DNA from: Verticillium longisporum
Lineage: Eukaryota; Ascomycota; Sordariomycetes; Glomerellales; Plectosphaerellaceae
Length of the DNA stretch: 64,000 nucleotides
NCBI GenBank assembly: GCA_019188255.1
Contig: JAETXT010000008.1
Location: forward strand, 2,604,001 to 2,668,000
Direction: 5' to 3'
The notes under the pieces are model-generated. The model made no database searches. It saw nothing but the letters and a program-made list of their open reading frames with translations, and was not told the origin of the DNA. Shown here piece by piece: positions 51,798-63,714 of the stretch. Position 1 is the first letter of the stretch; every line of letters begins with the position of its first letter. The translations under genes and the position numbers were made by a program.

Positions 51798-54700
51798 TCA
51801 CCAGCGTCCGCCTTCCCGCTCGGCTTCGAGCCTGCGCATCCTGTCCTCGTCGTCACCGCCCACCGTCTCGCTTCGTCGCCCTTTCCGCCGACTCCGCTTG
51901 CCCTCGTCGCCATCGTCACCGCCGCCCCGCCCGCGCTTCGACCCCGCGAGCGACGCGAGCCCGGCCATGCGCTGCGTCTCCCGGAGAAGCCTCTCTCTGT
52001 CGCGCGCCTCGCGCTCCAACGCGTGCGGGTCCTTCGTCTTGCTGGCGCCGCTCGTCGACTCGGGACCCGACCTGGGACCGGTCGGCGGGTTGAACCCCTT
52101 GTCGGTCGAGTTGGACGGCCCAGCAGATTGCTTCCGGCTGCTACGGTGTCGGTCTTTATCGCGCCTCCGTCGATCGCGGTCCTTGTCTCTGCTGTCGCGG
52201 TCCTTCTCGCGATCCCGGTTGCGATCGCTCCGCTCCCGGGCGTCATGCTCGCGATCCCGTTCCCTGTCGCGGTCACGGTCGCGGTCACGGTCTTGGGTGC
52301 CGCGATCCTTGTCCCGATCGCGTTCACGATCACGGTCACGGTGTGAGCGTCGACTAGACTTGTGGCGGTGATCGTGCTCCTCGTCGTCGCGATGCCTCTC
52401 TTTCTCACGCTCGCGGTCGCGGTCCTTGTCCCGGCGCCGGTCGTCGCGGTCCCGGCGGCTGCGGTGGGCAGATCGCTTCGATTCAGCAGGCGAAGCCGAC
52501 CTCGTCCTCTCGCCGCCGTTGCCGTCATCATCCTTGTAGCGCGATCTGGTATCCTCCTCAAGATCGTCCTCCTGCTTTCGGCCCTTATGCCGGTGGCGGC
52601 GGTGGTCATCCGTACGCTCATCGCCCGATCGTGACGTGGAACGGTGGCGTCGGCGCCGGTGTCGCTGATCACTCCTGCGGTTGTGGTCACGGTCGCGGCT
52701 ACGACTGCGACTGCGACTACGGCTCTTGCTGGCAGTCCGAGAGACGGCAGGTTCGGGAGCCGCCGCAGCGCCATTCTCGTGGTCGGGCTTGCTGTCGTGG
52801 TCCTCTCGTTCGCGACCTCGGCTGCCATCGCGACGACTGGCCGCGTCTTGGGTCTGCTGGTCCTTGACCTGGGCGGTTGATGCGCTGCGTGACCTGTGTC
52901 GGTCCTCACGCGGGCTCGGCAGCCCAGTACCGTTCACAGAGGTGCTACGGTCGCGTCCATCCTCGACCTGGTAGCCGAGGGCGCGCAGGTTGTGCATGCT
53001 CGTGTTAGGCAGTCCGCGGCGCATGGCCTTGGGACCGGTGGGCGCATTCAGCGGCACGTCTGGCACGGGCGGCGTGTACACGCCCACCATCTGGTCAGGG
53101 CGGCCGTGTGGCATGTTACCGTAGCCGGCAGGCCCGTAGCCCCCGGCCGACGCATCACCACTGTAGGCGGCAGATGTTCCGTTGCCTACGACGTTCTGGC
53201 CAGAGGTCTCCTGCGACGCTACGGCGGTTCCTTCGCCCTTGCTATTGGGGTTGCCAGCCTCGTCATGCTCGGTCGCATCCTGGCCGGCCTTGGCCTCGCC
53301 TGCTGCGCTCTGTTCCTGTGAGTCTTCAGCTCTGATCTCGCGTCCAAACTCGTCAACATTGGCTGCCTGCGTCTGGTTGCCTTGGCTGTTGCCGGCACCC
53401 GAGCCTTGTGCTGCTCCGGCTTGTCCGTATTGCTGCTGCTGCTGCTGCTGCAGCTGTTGTTGCTGCATGCTGTCGTAGGCAGAGGCCTGGCCATACTGTT
53501 GATAACCGCCGCGGCCCTGGCCACCGTAGAACCCGCGGCCTCGTCCGCGTCCTCGGAACCCAAAGTTGTTGTTGGCGTTGCGACGGTAGTCATTGTGACC
53601 ATAAGCACCTTGATTGTAGCCTGGCTGGAATCCAGAGTTATATGCTCCAAAGTCACCCGATCCCATGCCAGCAGCACTTGCAGAATTGTAATTATCTTGG
53701 CCGAAATTCCATGACTGCTGTCCGTTCCAGTTATTGGAACCCGAACCGTAACCACCTCCGAAGCCTCCCATACCCATGCCTTGAGGGTTGAAGCCGCCGT
53801 TCATATACATGCTCTGCATCGCCATGGGGTCCATGCCCATGCCCATTCCTGGTGAGGGTCAGTACAAAAAAGAACGGATTGAGCGCGGGAGGGAGAGGGA
53901 GGGGGAGCAAAGGTGACCTACCCATCATGGGAAATGAGCCAAACGCGTTGGGCGCCATTCCGTTCTGCATGGCCATCATCATTTGCATCTGATTATAATC
54001 ACCGCCATTGCCAAAACTCATGCTGAACCCTCCGTTCATCATATTCTGGTTGCTGGTCGTATCGTCCGCCTCGGCCTGGTCGCCGTTCTTCTCGGCATCT
54101 GCGTCGGCATCGCCTTCAGTAGTAGTCTGAACCGCAGTCTCACCAATAGCGTTCTCGTTATTCTGTGTTACGACCTCTTGTGAGGCAGCGGCAGCGTCGG
54201 TGTCGGAATGCAGATGGCCGCCGGCCGGCTGTTCGATAGAAACACTGTCCTACGAGGCATTAGCATCACTTCATGAATTGTGCGTCATATCCTGGGTGAA
54301 GTACCTGAGTTAAAGACTCGGCAGCATTTGATGCCGTCGGCGCCGTCTCCGTTTCCGTCGACTGCGTCCCGTCACCAGACTGTGCAGCGGCGCCCTGGCT
54401 CGACAGCGCGGCGGCGGCTGGCGCGGCAGCATTGTTCGAGTCGGGTGCCACGTCAACAGCAGGCGACTGCGAGGCGGTAGCAGGCAGCGACACGACGGGT
54501 TTCGCATCGACTGGGGTCACGGGGGCCGAGTCCCGGGCATCTCTTTTGGCCTTTTCCTCGCGCTTCTTCTCCTGGGTGCGCAAGAAGACGCGGATCGTCG
54601 TGCGGTGGGACTTGTGCGGCGTGCAGTCCTCGGCGGAGACGGGCGAGTGCTCGCATACCGGGCAGGCCGATGGCAGTGTTGTCTGGCCTGCGGAAAGGAT

Positions 54701-55001
54701 GGTCGTCAGTAATGGAGGGGAGGGACAGCAGATGGGAAAGCAGGAGCCGGGGACCAAGCAGGACGGAGGACTCACAGTTCTCGCATATGGCTTGCTCACA
54801 GCAGGGCAGACGATAGGCGTTGACGGCCAGCTTGCTACAGATGGCGCATCGCAGCTTCGTGGGGATATCTTCGGGTGCGAGGGAGCTGGTGGCGGGGAGA
54901 AGCCGACAGGTCAGCGCGAAAGACAGGCGATGACGAGGACCAGAGAAGGAAGACACATACCTGATGAGCTCTGCCTGCGCAGGCGTGATAGTAGTAGCCA
55001 T
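51798..55001 (-). CDS. RING-finger protein with Gly/Met/Gln-rich middle and giant RD/RS tail, five exons
   Basis: Exons are 55001..54961, 54885..54776, 54687..54305, 54249..53922 and 53848..51798, all phases consistent, 970 aa. The RING is split over exons 2-3: LRCAICSKLAVNAYRLPCCE-QAICENC, then QTTLPSACPVCEHSPVSAED, a cross-brace of C4C4-like spacing, followed by HRTTIRVFLRTQEKKREEKA. The middle is Ala/Thr/Ser-rich, then Met/Gly/Asn-rich (MQMMMAMQNGMAPN) with RGRGRGRGFYGGQGRGG (RGG box) and polyQ. The last 350 residues are Arg-Asp/Arg-Ser repeats. The layout suggests an E3-like factor tied to mRNA processing; that is inference and I do not name an orthologue. A 447-codon frame lies antisense to the repeat tail and is a shadow. 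Confidence 0.78.
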
Positions 55002-55946
55002 GCTGCCGACACAGAAGGGGGTGGTTACCGGGTGGTCGGTCGCATGGGTGGGGGGTTGTTTGAGCTGGGGATGGGAAATATTCAAGTGCTATTAGGAAGA
55101 ATGGTGGTAAAGGGAAGACGAAGAAGATGTTGCCTGATGGAGAGACGAGGCAAACAAGATTCAGCCAAGGATGCCTAAGTCCATGTTATGGTGCAGGCAC
55201 CCGCCGTTCGATGTGGATTGGGATGTTGTTGGGGCGGAGAGAGAACGAGGAGGTTGAGGCTGTTGGTGGGAAAGGTTTTGGGCAGTCGCAAGCGCAACCA
55301 AGGTGACGTGAAGGAGTAGCAACTGCCAACGCTCGGATCTTTGAGGCGCGCGGAAAAGTATGAATTAAAGCGGGACGCGTTTCGGTTGGCCAATGAAACG
55401 GGGTTCACCTCGGTGGGTTTCGGTGAGTTCGGTGAATACAGCATTCCCAAAAGCATCCGGCGACCCGACACAGTCACGCGGGGATTCGGGTCTTTCCTAT
55501 GAGCGGCCTTGGGATGCCAGGCAGCTTCTGCCAGACAGCCTTCCGCCAGACAGCAGGCCGCCAGACAGGGTCTCCATCAGAGTTCGAGTGGCAATAGGAT
55601 TATTCATATCTACAAGCCTGCTATTCCGACCTCCGCTGGGCCATAGTAACAAGACGAGGGAGGTGCTCAAGGTGGAATTCCAACGGTCAAGAACCAGATA
55701 TCAGGCACAGGCAGATGTGCTGGGCGAATGCAAAAGTACGCAAACACAAAGGCAAACGCAAGCGCAAGCGCAACAAAAGAAAAACAAATAGAGAAACTCC
55801 CGAATAATGACATCCAGGTTGCTACCAGCAAGCCCTATCCCGCCCAAGCACTGTAGCTCAAAATGGAAACTCCTCCCACGTCTCTCTCCCCTCTCTCTTT
55901 CTCCCTGCCTCTCATTCCATCGTTCGGCAAAGAACGCAAAGACCCC
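55002..55946. other. Upstream region of RING gene
   Basis: A 945-bp gap between the RING gene start and the Rab5 stop (both minus). GCCAGACAG occurs three to four times near 55528-55570; (GCAAAC/GCAAGC) runs lie near 55752-55775. No gene supported. Confidence 0.45.
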
Positions 55947-56860
55947 TCAGCAGGCGCAACTGTCCTTGGCCGCCGCGTCGCGCTGGTTGAGGTTGACCCT
56001 CTGCTCGTCGCCGCCTCGGCTGACGGCGTTGGCGGCGCCGGGCCCCCTCGTGCTCTTGAGCGACGTCTCGGGAATGGCATTGGCAATGGCCGTGAAGACG
56101 TCGGCGACATTGTGGCCCGTCTTGGCGCTCGTCTCGAAGAACAGCAGGCTCTCCTCGTCGGCGTACGTCTTGGCCTCGTCGGTCGAGACCTTGCGCGCGT
56201 CGCCGCTGGCGTCGTCGCCATCGGCCTCGCCGTCGGCGCCGTCGTCGCCGTCATCGCCGAGGCCGCCGGCCGATCCGGCGCCGCCGTCGTTGGTCAGATC
56301 GAGCTTGTTGCCGACGAGGGCGATGACGATGCCCGGCGAGGCCTGGCGCTGCAGCTCGGCGACCCAGTGTTTCGCCTTGACGAGCGACGTCGGCTTGGTC
56401 AGGTCGTAGACGACGAGGGCGGCCTGGGCGTTGCGGTAGTACATGGGCGCCAGCGAGGCGAAGCGTTCCTGGCCCGCCGTGTCCCAAATCTCAAACTTGA
56501 TCGTCCGGGTCGGCAGGTTGCACTTTTGTGTGAGGAAGGCGGCTGATGCGAGGTCATGGTCAGTAGCGGCACGGCAGGGTGAGGGGTATGGGGCGCGGGG
56601 CTGTCTCTCGTACCGCCGATCGTGGGCTCCTTGTTCTCTTGAAAGTCGTTGTTGACGAAGCGGAGGACGAGCGAGGACTGGCGAGGGAATGGCACGTTAG
56701 CTGATGCTGATGCCAGGTTTTTGTTTTCTCATTCGATCGATGGGTCGCTCATTCCGTAAACAGTGCTCAGGGTGCTCACCTTGCCAACGGCGGCCTCTCC
56801 GAGCAGCACCAGCTTGACGCTGCTGCTCGGCTTGGCGGCAGAGTTTCCGGATCCCTCCAT
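55947..56860 (-). CDS. VPS21: Rab5-family GTPase (Vps21/Ypt5)
   Basis: Exons are 56860..56780, 56677..56614 and 56542..55947, 246 aa; introns are 102 and 71 nt. Start [21 protein letters not shown]1 is GEAAVGKSS (split by intron 1). The effector region [18 protein letters not shown] is the Rab5 signature, rebuilt by splicing. G3 is [19 protein letters not shown]4 NKLD, G5 [10 protein letters not shown]. The C-terminus CAC is a digeranylgeranylation signal. Rab5 proteins direct early endosome fusion. After NKLDLTND there is an acidic Gly/Asp insertion of about 35 residues ([20 protein letters not shown]) before [14 protein letters not shown]; shorter insertions at this place are usual in filamentous fungi. 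Paralogue choice (Ypt51/52) is not certain. Confidence 0.9.
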
Positions 56861-57945
56861 CGTTATTGTGGGCGAGGGCAGATGAGAAAGAGAGCCGATG
56901 GGGATGGGACGGTTGGTGGTAGGGGCCGAGAAGAGTCACTGGTCGAGCTGGTAGCGATGCAAAAAGGGACCAGCGGAGAGAATGTCCAATATCGTTGCCT
57001 GATGGGAGGAGGGGGATAGTTGATGTGTGGTGCGGAGTGATGGTGGACGTTGGATGTGGATGGTCAATGTTGCTTGGTGCGAGAGAGGTCGGGTGCCGGT
57101 GAAACAGCGGGATGTGAGGCGCAACAATGACGAAGCATGCATCAGTCCTGGTGGCATCGGGCGTCTGCCTGGGTATGTACCTAGCAAGCCTAGGTAGGTA
57201 GGTAAAGTACAGCCATGCGACAAAAAAAACGACGGATTTCCGTTTCCACACAGAAACACATAGTTTTCTAACCTCTATTACTTATTCTATAGATCACTAT
57301 AAAAAATGATTTTGACAAAACTTATAGAACTTTACTGGATCTATAGCGTCTACCAATTAGACTACTAATAGCTATTTTATTTATTTTATAATAGCATTTT
57401 AAAAGTTAAATCAGTATTTCTTATAATAAAAATTCGTCGTTCTTTTTGTCTCCCCATTGTACCTACCTACCTTAGGTAGGTCCGCAGGTATTCGTAGGCA
57501 CCTACGACAGCACGGTATAGCGCTCAAGTTCCCTCCAGTAGTGGCTCGAGGTGCGCTACTGTGACAGGTAAGGGTCACATGGCCTGTGCTGTAGGTGAGC
57601 CTGTTCGCTGTGGTGCAACCTCACGCTGCAGGCGGAGCTGGGGGGGCCCTCCCTGGACTGTCGCCATCTCGGAGAATGGAATAAACGAGTGTGGGACGCT
57701 CGGCCCGTGGGTTTCGCCGGATCAACAGCGTCTCCACTTGCGAGTGACAGGGCCCCGCCAAAAAAATCCAGGCGTTCCCAATCCATCGACAATTCTAGGT
57801 CGAGCTCAGAAAGAAAAAAAAGTCGACTGAAAGTGCAGCCTCAGCAGGTATTGCTCGTCAACTCTGCAGACCCAACTCCTCACCAAAGCATCTTTTCACT
57901 GCCCACAGATTCCATCAGCCACTGCTCGGCGAACCACACACCACC
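56861..57945. promoter_or_regulatory. Divergent promoter Rab5/KRI1 with AT-rich patch and TACCTA motifs
   Basis: A 1.09-kb gap. TACCTAGCAAGCCTAGGTAG (57178-57197) and TACCTACCTTAGGTAGG (57463-57479) flank an AT-rich patch (about 57235-57440, long A/T words), perhaps a RIP-damaged short insertion. No gene supported. Confidence 0.55.
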
Positions 57946-60064
57946 ATGGCCTCCAACGCCTTCCTGGGCAAGGATGCCAAGCCCGCAAAGAAGATCAACC
58001 TTCTCGACGACAGCGGCTCCGACGATGAGGAGGGAGGGGCATCTCTGGCGGCGCCTCAGCTGAGGGTCAACGAGGAGTACGCCCGCAAGTTTGAGCACAA
58101 CAAGAAGCGAGAGGAGAGGCAAAGACGTCAGTTCCAGTTCCATTCTTCTTCACCATGTACCCCCAAGTCCTTCCACTGACAGATCCTGTAGTCGAGGCGA
58201 AGTACAAGTCCCAAAAAGGCGCCCAGGAGGACGACTCCGACTCCGAGTCCTCCTCCGACTCCGAGACTGAGGACGAGGACGGCTTCCTGGCCACCGAGGA
58301 CCTCGATGCCCAAATCTCTGCCACCCTGAGCGCCATCAAGAACAAGGACCCCGCGTCCGCGACAAGGACTTTTCCTTCTTCAAGGCCGACGCTGAGGCTG
58401 CCGCCGCGCCGACGAACCCACCCCAGAAGAAGGAGAAGCCCCTGCGCCTGAAGGACTACCACCGTGAAAAGATTCTCGCCGGCGATGTCGGTGCCTCCGA
58501 TGACGAGGACGAGAACAAGGACGGCCAGCCGCGGCCCCAGACCTACGCCGAGGAGCAGCAGAACCTCCAAAAGTCCATCGTCTCCGAGATCAACCGCGCG
58601 GCGGCCGGCGGCGACGCCTCGGACGTCTCAAGCGACGACGACGACGACTTTGTCAAGCGCAAGGCCTCGGCCGCCAAGCCCGGCCAGGACGGCGTGCACC
58701 CCTCGCGCGCCAAGACGGTCAGCAAGGTGTCCGACACGGACGTTGCCAACGCCGACCGCGACCCGGACACGTTCCTCTCCAACTTCATGTCGGCCCGCGC
58801 CTGGGTCGCGCCCGGCGCCGACGGCCGCAACTGGCAGGCCTTTGAGTCGGACGACGACGACGAGGCCGCCGCCGCCGCCGAGGAGCGCGCCGACGAGTTC
58901 GAGCAGGCCTACAACATGCGCTTCGAGGACCCGCAGAAGAGCAACGAGTTCCTGACCACCTACGCCCGTGACATCACGGCCGCGCGCTCCGTCCGCCGCG
59001 ACGAGGCCACGGGCCGCAAGCGCCAGCGCCAGCTCGAGAAGGAGGCCAAGGAGGCCGCCAAGGCCGAGCGCAAGGACGAGCGCGCCCGCCTGCGCCGCCT
59101 CAAGGTCGAGGAGGCCGAGGAGAAGCTGCGCAAGATCAAAAAGGCCGCCGGCCTGCGCGGCGTCGCCCTGCAGAGCGACGACTGGGTCCACTTCCTGTCG
59201 CAGGACTGGGAGGACGACAAGTGGGAGCAGGAGATGGCGAAGCGCTTCGGCGACGACTACTACGCCGAGCCCGAGGTCGCGTCCGACTCGACCGACGAGG
59301 ATGGTGACGGTGACGCGACACAGAAGAAGAAGAAGAAGAAGGTCAAGAAGCCAAAGTGGGACGACGACATTGACATCAACGACATCATCCCCGACTTTGC
59401 GGACAAGGAAGCGGCCAAGTTTTCCCTGTCCGACGACGAAGAAGAAAGGGAAGGCGAAGAAGCCTCAGACCCCGACGCGCCCCCCTCGAAGAAGCGCAAA
59501 ACAGCAACCGACCACAAAAAGGCCCGCCTCGCCGCCCGCAAGGCCGCCAAGGCCGAGCGCGCCCAGATCGAGGCCCTCGTCGACGCGCGCATGGACGTCG
59601 ACGGCGCCGACGTGACGCCCGCCGACGACCCGGAGCTGACGTTCCGCTACCGCGAGACGTCGCCGCAGTCCTTTGGCATGACGGCGCGCGACATCCTGCT
59701 GGCGCCCTCGGACGCGGCGCTCAACAACTTTGCCGGCCTCAAGAAGCTCGCGACGTTCCGCGACGCCGAGAAGAAGATGAAGGACCGCAAGAGGCTCGGC
59801 AAGAAGGCGCGCCTCCGCGAGTGGCGGCGCGACACTTTTGGTCGCCAGTTTGAGCGGACGGGGCCGACTTTTGGGTTCGACGGGCTCGTCAAGGAGGAGC
59901 AGGCGAAGCAGAAGAAGAAGGAGGAGGAGAGAAAGGCCGCGGGCGGAGGCGATGATGCCGATGGTGAGGTGCAGAAGAAGAAGAGGAAAAGGTCGAGGGG
60001 AAAGAAGGCACAGAGCGAAGGCGGCGCGCCTCTGGCAGAAGAAGCCGGGGAGGATGCCGAGTAG
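57946..60064 (+). CDS. KRI1: KRI1 ribosome biogenesis protein, one frame break
   Basis: Exons are 57946..58126 and 58192..60064; the intron is 65 nt (GTCAGT..TAG). Start MASNAFLGKDAKPAKKINLL, then RVNEEYARKFEHNKKREERQ, the usual KRI1 beginning. Acidic stretches follow, then KPLRLKDYHREKILAGDVG, YNMRFEDPQKSNEFLTTYAR, a long basic helix, and the KRI1 C-terminal domain TFRYRETSPQSFGMTARDIL, LNNFAGLKKLATFRDAEKKM. Kri1 is a nucleolar 40S assembly factor that works with Krr1. The frame changes at the C4 run 58349-58352: upstream SAIKNKDP, downstream RVRDKDFSFFKAD. One more C restores it (684 aa). The 11 bases GACCCCGCGTC around it are identical to those at the TCO89 break. BUD22 and KRI1 in one window are both small-subunit biogenesis factors. 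Confidence 0.87.
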
Positions 60065-60370
60065 GATGGATGGGCCTGCCATCATGTATTCACCTCATCT
60101 CATGGGCAGTACGCGGATTAAGACATGGGACGGTTTCTCTGCCAAGAATTTATGATACCAGACATACACTTTATTGTTCAATATTCTCGATTGTGCGCCA
60201 ATGTGGTATCTAGACTCTCCATGACCTAACGCCCCGGCTGCTCGACCGTGCTCTCAAAGGAGCTCGCAGCCTCAAAAATTCCCATCATGTGTACAGTGTA
60301 TTGTGTCCACGTCCTACCAACACTGACCGGCCACGCCACAAATGCTGAAAATTGCAAGTCACACAATACT
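60065..60370. other. Convergent gap after KRI1
   Basis: A 306-bp tail-to-tail gap; nothing recognised. Confidence 0.45.
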
Positions 60371-63300
60371 TCATTGCCCTCCCGGGTGTCGTGCTCCCAT
60401 TCCGCCGGGTGTGCCCATCGCTCCGCCAAAAATGCCAGTAAAGTTATCGAGGTTGAGACCCATGTCCTGTCCAAGCTCAGGCGGCTCCATGTTGAAGGGC
60501 ATAAACCACGCACTAGATGCCTCCTGCCCGCCCATACTGCCAAACGTTGCAAAAGACTGTTGCTGAGCAGCTTGTTGATGTTGCGCGTGCCGTTGCATGC
60601 CGCCGAAGCTGCTGTTCATACGGCCCTGCTGAGTGCTCGGTCGCTGAATCCTCTGACCAACGCTGGGCGTCCTGGCAGTGCCAGCGGACATGTTGTCCCA
60701 GTCACTCACGTTGTCCATCATGCCTTGCGGTGCAAATTCTCCCTGATCCATACCCGCGTACGCGCCAAAGACAAGCTGCCGGTCCAAGGGCTGCAGCATC
60801 CCATTGACCTGCTGGTTCAGAGACATGCTCATGAGATCTGTTGAGTAGAAGGTCGTATCCCCCGGGCCCAAGCTATGTTGATGCCCATATTGAGACATGG
60901 CGACGGGGCTGATTGGCGACAGACCGTGATACGCGTTGCTCTGAGAACTGGGCACCGCAAGAGGGTTGAAATCCCCAGGTCCGCTTGTCTGGGGACCTAG
61001 TTGACCAGACATGGTTCTGCCATGCGCTGAGTGAACCGAGCCTGAGGAGCGCGGGACGGCAGGCCCGGAGACATCTGTCAGGATAGGGTCGAGCTGGTGC
61101 TGCTGCTGTTCGGCCTTCGACGTCGAAACGCTGGACCCGCTCTGCTTCCTCCCCGCCGCCGCTTTGCGTTTGTTTGCTGGCGGTTTTGAGCTGTCCTTGT
61201 TGCTTTCCGTGCTATGTGGCGAGGGCAGCGTGGTGAAAAACTCTTCGACCGTGTGGTGCTCGGGCTTCTGTTCAAGAACAGCATCCTCGCCCTTCTCCTT
61301 CTTCTTGACCGAAGCAGGATCCTCAAAGTCGGTCTGTGACACCCCGTGGGGATACCGATCGAACCAGTCGCCATATTGGAAGATGGGAGACGTTGCCCCT
61401 TCCTTGGACGGTCCGCCGTGCCTTGCCGCATCTGCGCAGCTCCGGTATTGGCCACGCAGGTTTTCCGCCATCCAATGGAACATACCCCAATAGCGCTTCA
61501 TCTTGGTCAGAAACTTGACGTTGGTTGTCAGGTGCTTCTTGGAGGTTGCCTCCACCGACGGCGTCCCCGAAAAGATACCAATGATGTGGATTGTGGCAGC
61601 TGAGAAGGCACAGTAGCCGACGAAAGGGGCCGCAACGACGTATGGTTCTGCATCCTTCAAAATCTCCGAGATGCGGTTGGCGGCGCTGAACGTCTTGGCT
61701 CCCGCTGCCGAAACGAAAGCCTTCGGCGTGTCCTGTGTCACAGAGCCACCCGGAAAGGCAACGGCAACCCTGTTGAGGAAGAGAATGTTCTGCTGAATTG
61801 AAATGTGCAAGAACAGGAATTGGTTGGCCATGTTCTCGGTTTCGTGCAACTGGATGTTGTCTTGGGTGTATCTGAGCAGGTCTGGGAGGGTTTCCAGAAG
61901 ATCCTCGGCATCCTTGGTGAGCTTGGTGAACTCGGACTCCGTGCTCCACATTGGGTGCTCGTCCTTGTCTTTCCCTTCCTGGTTCAAATAGCCAATGATC
62001 TTGCCCCATAGCGAGATCGACCTTACCATGTAGGCCGCAACCCCAATGTTGTCCTTGGCATCGGGCATGTAACTGTCCTCGGGCGTCGGGGTTCGAGAGG
62101 GATTCCCGGCCAATGTCTCGGTGACCCCGGCATGTCCAGCTGGAAATACTTTTCCTTGATGGGCAAGGGAATCTTGACCGTCTCTTCTTTGATGAACATG
62201 GGTCTGTCGGTTCCCGAAGAGTTGAATCTGTCCATGAGGAAGCATGCCCACATTGTCCGTCGTCGAATCTCGCGATCGATGAAACTGAGTTGCGAGGCTC
62301 CCTTTTGGCCGAGCGGATCATATTCGAGATCCCTGTGTAGCTGCAGAGCAAAAGCCATGCGTATCGCCTGGCCACCCAACGACCAGCTCCTGCCCCCGTG
62401 GCAGGTGCCAAACTCGTGGAGGCCGAGAATCAACAGACATGTGAGTATGGTGATGTTGGGCCACTCGTATCTGGTGGTGCAAATCTCCCGCGCGTGAGAC
62501 GCCCATTCCTCACCGCGCAGGAAATTGGGGGACGAGTTCAATTTGGGGTGCGTCGAAAAGCGGGCTGCAATGGCGCAAACAGAGAGAATGAGCACTGGCG
62601 GCAAGGTGCCGGCTCTTCAGGAACGTTAGCAATGCTCACAGGGATAGCGGCTTCGTGTGACATACTTGAGTTTTCTCATGTAGCTCGGTTTGTGCAGCAG
62701 GTGATAGGCCTGGCCATAGATATTCTCGAAAAACACCTCGGCCAGGTGCTCCTGAATCTCCTTTGATGGCAGTGCATCGAGGCCTGCTAGGAAAAGCTTG
62801 TTTTCTTCAGCCTCTTGGATCTGGAGGGACGTGGGCTTGTCCACGCCATCAAGCTTGCTCTTGACAGGACCATTCGCCCAGTTTTCCAGGTCAGGCCCAA
62901 AGGCTTCTTCGGCTGGGCGCTTCTTGGAGCCCGTCTTGCTGGACACGGATCCTGTTCCTGGTATTGAAGGCTTGAGAACGGCCCTCGTAATGTTCGGGGA
63001 GGAGCCGGGCTGCTCCCTCCCTGGTACGATTTTGATGATACGCTCTTCCATTCGCTTGAGCCGCTTGTCGAGCATGGCCATGTAGTCGGTCCGTGGGGCT
63101 GCCTTTCTTGTCGTGACCTTGTAGACGCAGGGTATCCGGGACCGCAGGCAGTGCTTACAAGCGGGCTTTTCACCGGAGCACCGAATCTTCTTTCGCCGAC
63201 AGGCGATGCAGGCCAGTGGCAGTCGCTTACGTTCTTTCCCAGCCTTTGTCTTGAGTTCGCTCCACGCAGGCGCCATGTCCATCTTTTCATCTTTGGTTTT

Positions 63301-63714
63301 GCCCCCTAGGTCAGTGCCATCGGCCAGCCCATGGGACGACAGGCCGAACTCATCCGCGCCGCCATCTTCAAACGAATGGGCATCACCGTGGCCACTATTC
63401 CCACTGTGGTCTCCAGAGCCCACGCGCCTCGGCTGTCTCTGAGCCGCTCCAAGTCCGCCGTGCTTGCTGGTGGGACTCAACCCGGGCGCTGCCGGTGGTT
63501 GCGCGGGCAGGAAGGCTGCAGGGTGGGGTTGCGACGTCGAGAAGACATCGGTGTGCTCGGTGTCACCATGGTAGACCATGGACCCATGGTTACCAAGAGA
63601 CGGGTCCGAAAAGTCGAAACTGTTAAAGTGTGTGGTATCCATGAGTGCAGTGGTGGTGTGCATGATGTTGCTGTGAACGGTGGGCGATAAAAAGTCCAAT
63701 GAGGGATGGATCAT
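60371..63714 (-). CDS. Zn2Cys6 transcription factor with fungal_trans domain, one frame break
   Basis: Exons are 63714..62666 and 62614..60371; the intron is 51 nt (GTATGT..AAG), rejoining RKLK-AGTLPPVLILSVCA. With the frame repaired it is about 1097 aa. The zinc cluster near residues 180-208 has the pattern C-x2-C-x6-C-x6-C-x2-C-x6-C (CIACRRKKIRC .. CKHC .. IPCVY), followed by a linker and coiled coil (MAMLDKRLKRMEERIIKIVP). The middle homology region includes SWSLGGQAIRMAFALQLHRD and REIRRRTMWACFLMDRF. Gln/Met/Gly-rich C-terminal regions look like activation domains. The frame changes at the C4 run 62125-62128: YFQLDMPG upstream, VTETLAGNPSRTPTPEDSYM downstream. A GTCACC..CAG intron of 53 nt could also bridge it but would remove conserved-looking residues. 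The target genes are unknown. In-frame ATGs 51 and 75 nt downstream are alternative starts. Confidence 0.82.

Noticed and set aside
51566..52909. 447-codon frame on the minus strand overlapping the RS-repeat exon
   Set aside because: It is a shifted reading of the Arg/Asp repeat region, which is open in several frames; the frame spliced to the RING exons is the real one.
62073..62127. 53-nt GTCACC..CAG intron in the Zn2Cys6 factor as explanation of the frame change
   Set aside because: It would restore frame, but the removed residues read as conserved coding sequence in the downstream frame and a one-base C-run loss fits the pattern seen in two other genes. Kept as an alternative, not preferred.
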